Shown one piece after another: positions 61,739 through 64,000 of a DNA stretch of 64,000 nt. Under the pieces are notes generated by a model. That model was not told where the DNA came from. It saw nothing but the letters and a program-made list of their open reading frames with translations, and did not search any database. Position numbers and translations under genes: made by a program. The DNA comes from Pontederia crassipes (Eukaryota; Streptophyta; Magnoliopsida; Commelinales; Pontederiaceae). Where the stretch lies: positions 35,360,171-35,424,170 of the forward strand of contig CM060194.1 in NCBI GenBank assembly GCA_030549335.1, read 5' to 3'. Each line of letters begins with the position of its first letter. The first letter of the stretch is position 1.

Positions 61739-62450
61739 TGGTATCCTCCTCGCCCGTGCCACACATAACACATTCATAGTTTGATAACAAATATGTGACG
61801 AGTGGGTGAATTCGTTCACAAAAGTGCAGGACTACCCCTCAAGTCTGGTCTACCCCTCTAACGCTAAGTGGTATCCTCCTCACCCATGCAGCGCATAACA
61901 CATTCATAGTTTGATAACAAATATGTGACAAGTGCATGAAATTCATTCACAAAAGTGCAGGGATACCCCTCTAATGCTGTGTTAGGAATTTACATTTTGG
62001 TGATATCCAGTTTCTAGGACAGCAGAGTTGATTCTACGTCTGGTCTACCCCACTAATGCTGGGTGGTATCCTCCTCACCCATGCCGCACATAATACATTC
62101 ATAATTTGATAACAAATATGTGACAAGTGGGTGAATTCATTCACAAAAGTGCAGGGCTACCCCTCTAATGCTGTGTTAGGAATTTACATTTTGGTGATAT
62201 CCACTTTCTTGGACAGCAGTGTCGATTCTAAGTCTGGCCTACCCCTCTAATGCTGAGTGGTATCCTCCTCACCTGCGCCGCACATAACACATTCACAGTT
62301 TGATAACAAATATGTAACTGAGTGAATGCATTCACAAAAGTGCATGGCTACCCCTCTAATGCTCTGTATTAGGAATTTACGTTTTGGTGATATCCACTTT
62401 CCTAGACAGCAGAGTCGATTCTAAGTCTGGTCTATCTCCTAAGACAAGAT
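61739..62450. repeat. Tandem repeat, about 195-bp unit, four starts
   Basis: TGGTATCCTCCTC starts at 61,739, 61,869, 62,063 and 62,258, giving spacings of 130 (truncated first unit), 194 and 195. Each unit contains TTTGATAACAAATATGT, TTCACAAAAGTGCA, TACCCCTCTAATGCT, and (from the second unit on) AATTTAC...TTTTGGTGATATCCA. A poly-C tract lies just before, at about 61,415-61,434. Confidence 0.9.
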
Positions 62451-62569
62451 GAAGACTTTTTTTTTTTAAGAAAAAGATGAAAACTCTTTGTCATGTCTAT
62501 TACATGAAAATGAAACTTTATTTCCTATAGAATGCAAAGTGGCTAGCTAAGACACAAAAGATGGTGATA

Positions 62570-62965
62570 GGAGAACGTTCTGGGGAATTTCTAGCCTTTT
62601 AATTAATTGTAGTAAGAGACCTATATAATTAGGAATTCTATCATTTTAGTTTGTTTATTTTGTTTTCTTTTATTTCAGTTCTGACTCATATTAGGAGTCA
62701 CAGAATTCTAATTTATTTCAATTTGTGTCCTATTCTTTTCCTAGTTGTAGTAGAGTCCTAAATTCTAAGTGTTAACATTATTCTAGCACTAACCCTATAA
62801 AATATTAAGGCACATGTGGAGGGGAAGAGTTATTCATTCAATGATAAATCAATAAAGTTGTCTCATTCAGAACTTCAGATACCCATTTATTTGTAGATAT
62901 CCGTCTACTGGTGATTATTTTCAAACGCGATTATTTTGGGCAACCTTATTTTGCATCATCATCAA
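62570..62965 (+). mobile_element. Possible LTR-like sequence
   Basis: T-rich stretch with a TATA-like CCTATAAAATATTAAGG (about 62,793) and AATAAA at 62,851-62,856, about 60 bases apart, which is the layout of a promoter and polyadenylation signal in an LTR. No second LTR, TG...CA ends or primer-binding site could be confirmed. Confidence 0.3.
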
Positions 62966-63769
62966 CATGTGCCACTACAAGAATATAAGGTTTTGGCAAT
63001 CGACAATTTTTTTTGTTGTCCTGCATCATTAATTACATCGGTTCTTATTTGTTCTCTCAAAATGGAGGTGGGTGAAGCTACTAGGCATATAGAGCTTTAG
63101 ATGTTGATGCAGGCAACTCCATGAGTTGAACATCAACAGATAAATGGAGAGCATGCAAAAAAGTAAGGAATTTCAGGTTACTAACCCAAGGCAGCTGGAA
63201 ATGCCATAATTATATTCCATATGTATACCAGTGCAGGAGGAGTGGCACGTTGATAGGATTTTAAGGTTGATTGGTAGGTCAAAGGGATTTGTGATTGCAG
63301 ATAAGCAAGCATCTGCCACTTCCTATTGGTCAGGTTTGAAGGATCCCTTTGTGATGCAGATAAGCAAGAATTTGTCTCCTCTTATTGTTCAAGTTCAAAG
63401 GAAACCTTTAAAGGGTGTTTGACATCTTCTATGGCCTCAGGCTTGGTCCCATGCTCTAAGGCGAATCCCCTTGTTTAGATAAGATCATTAATTAATCACC
63501 TGAAAATTCTGGGTCAAGTCAATGTTTATAAGACCCTCGCATATCCAATTAAGAAGAAACACCTAAGAGATGGGATTTAAAACAGGATTGAAGGCTGATT
63601 CAATGCTTAAGTCATAATTGGAGATCAAGTTTGCTAGATACCCTCTGGACCGTGTAAACAAGGGGGCACTTGGGACTGATTTATACTATAGTCTTCATAG
63701 CTCATGTTTTTTTACATGATCACTAAGAATGCCACAATAACTCTTGATAAGAAATTATCTGTGAGAGAT

Positions 63770-64000
63770 TGAATGCCAGTGGTCGAAAGAGTTGAGCGAC
63801 GACTTGAAGGGTGGAAATCTAGGTTAGTTCTTGTCAAATCTGTACTCTCTGACATGCCCGTCTACTTTTTGTCAGTGCTCTGGATGCCTGAAAAAGTTGT
63901 CAAACGCATTGACCAACTCCAAAGACAATTTTTCTAGAAGCATTCAGGAACTCACAGAAGAGAGGTTGCTCTAGTTGCATGGGAGAATGTGTGTCGTCTG
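63770..64000 (+). pseudogene. LINE (non-LTR retrotransposon) reverse transcriptase fragment, broken, running off the window
   Basis: The plus-strand frame encodes VVERVERRLEGWKSRLVLVK followed by SVLSDMPVYFLSVLWMP and EKVVKRIDQLQRQFF, the typical region after the catalytic core of plant L1-type reverse transcriptases (ERRLxGWK...LVKSVLSSIPxYxMS). In-frame stops replace the expected tryptophans before MPVVER and after QRQFF, so it is dead. It lies antisense to MOR1 inside its intron. Confidence 0.75.

Larger units (their letters stand above)
59351..64000 (-). other. Large MOR1 intron running off the window
   Basis: The exon upstream of 59268-59350 should end in AG (completing the arginine codon before SEQDKEP). 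No TOG1-like coding sequence was found to the right edge, so this intron is at least 4.65 kb. It is largely filled with transposon sequence (listed separately); 59,351-60,097 is plain AT-rich intron. Confidence 0.7.

Noticed and set aside
62570..64000. A complete LTR retrotransposon starting at the LTR-like sequence
   Set aside because: No primer-binding site, gag frame or second LTR could be confirmed, and the sequence that follows is LINE-like, so only a possible LTR fragment is claimed.

Overview
This is nuclear DNA of a flowering plant: AT-rich, intron-split genes in a bed of transposon remnants. The proteins look like those of a non-grass monocot, but that is an inference from residue style only, and no species can be named. 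Four protein-coding genes are supported, all by spliced exons joined in frame with GT/AG borders. They are not an operon; each is independent.

Layout. (1) 1-2,612, plus strand: the 3' part of a CCCH zinc finger + RRM protein gene, whose first exon(s) lie left of the window. (2) 2,750-11,070: intergenic DNA with two clear non-autonomous transposons, a Mutator-like foldback at 4,893-5,520 with a 10-bp target duplication and a hAT-type element at 6,009-6,787 with an 8-bp target duplication. (3) 11,071-41,772: a direct tandem duplication of about 13.5 kb. Each copy carries one minus-strand gene for a methyl-CpG-binding-domain (MBD) protein, with six coding exons and an intron of about 3.5 kb splitting the MBD. 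Copy A is 11,071-24,570. Copy B is 24,576-41,772 and also holds a 3.3-kb insertion (about 32,644-35,965). The two genes differ by one-base indels that change the leader in copy A and the C-terminal reading frame in one of the two. (4) 41,773-43,491: two adjacent foldback elements and the 3' flank of the next gene. (5) 43,492-59,350, minus strand: 47 coding exons of MOR1/GEM1, the plant XMAP215/ch-TOG microtubule polymerase. They cover about 1,779 residues from the linker after TOG1 to the C-terminal stop. (6) 59,351-64,000: the inside of a MOR1 intron longer than 4.6 kb. It holds a 1.16-kb hAT-like element carrying GC-rich tandem repeats, a 195-bp tandem repeat, a possible LTR and the edge of a LINE reverse transcriptase. 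The TOG1 exons lie beyond the right edge.

No tRNA, rRNA, CRISPR or prokaryotic feature was found. The strongest points for a second look are the tandem MBD duplication with copy-specific frame changes, the hAT-like element with its cargo inside MOR1, and a duplicated splice acceptor in a MOR1 intron.
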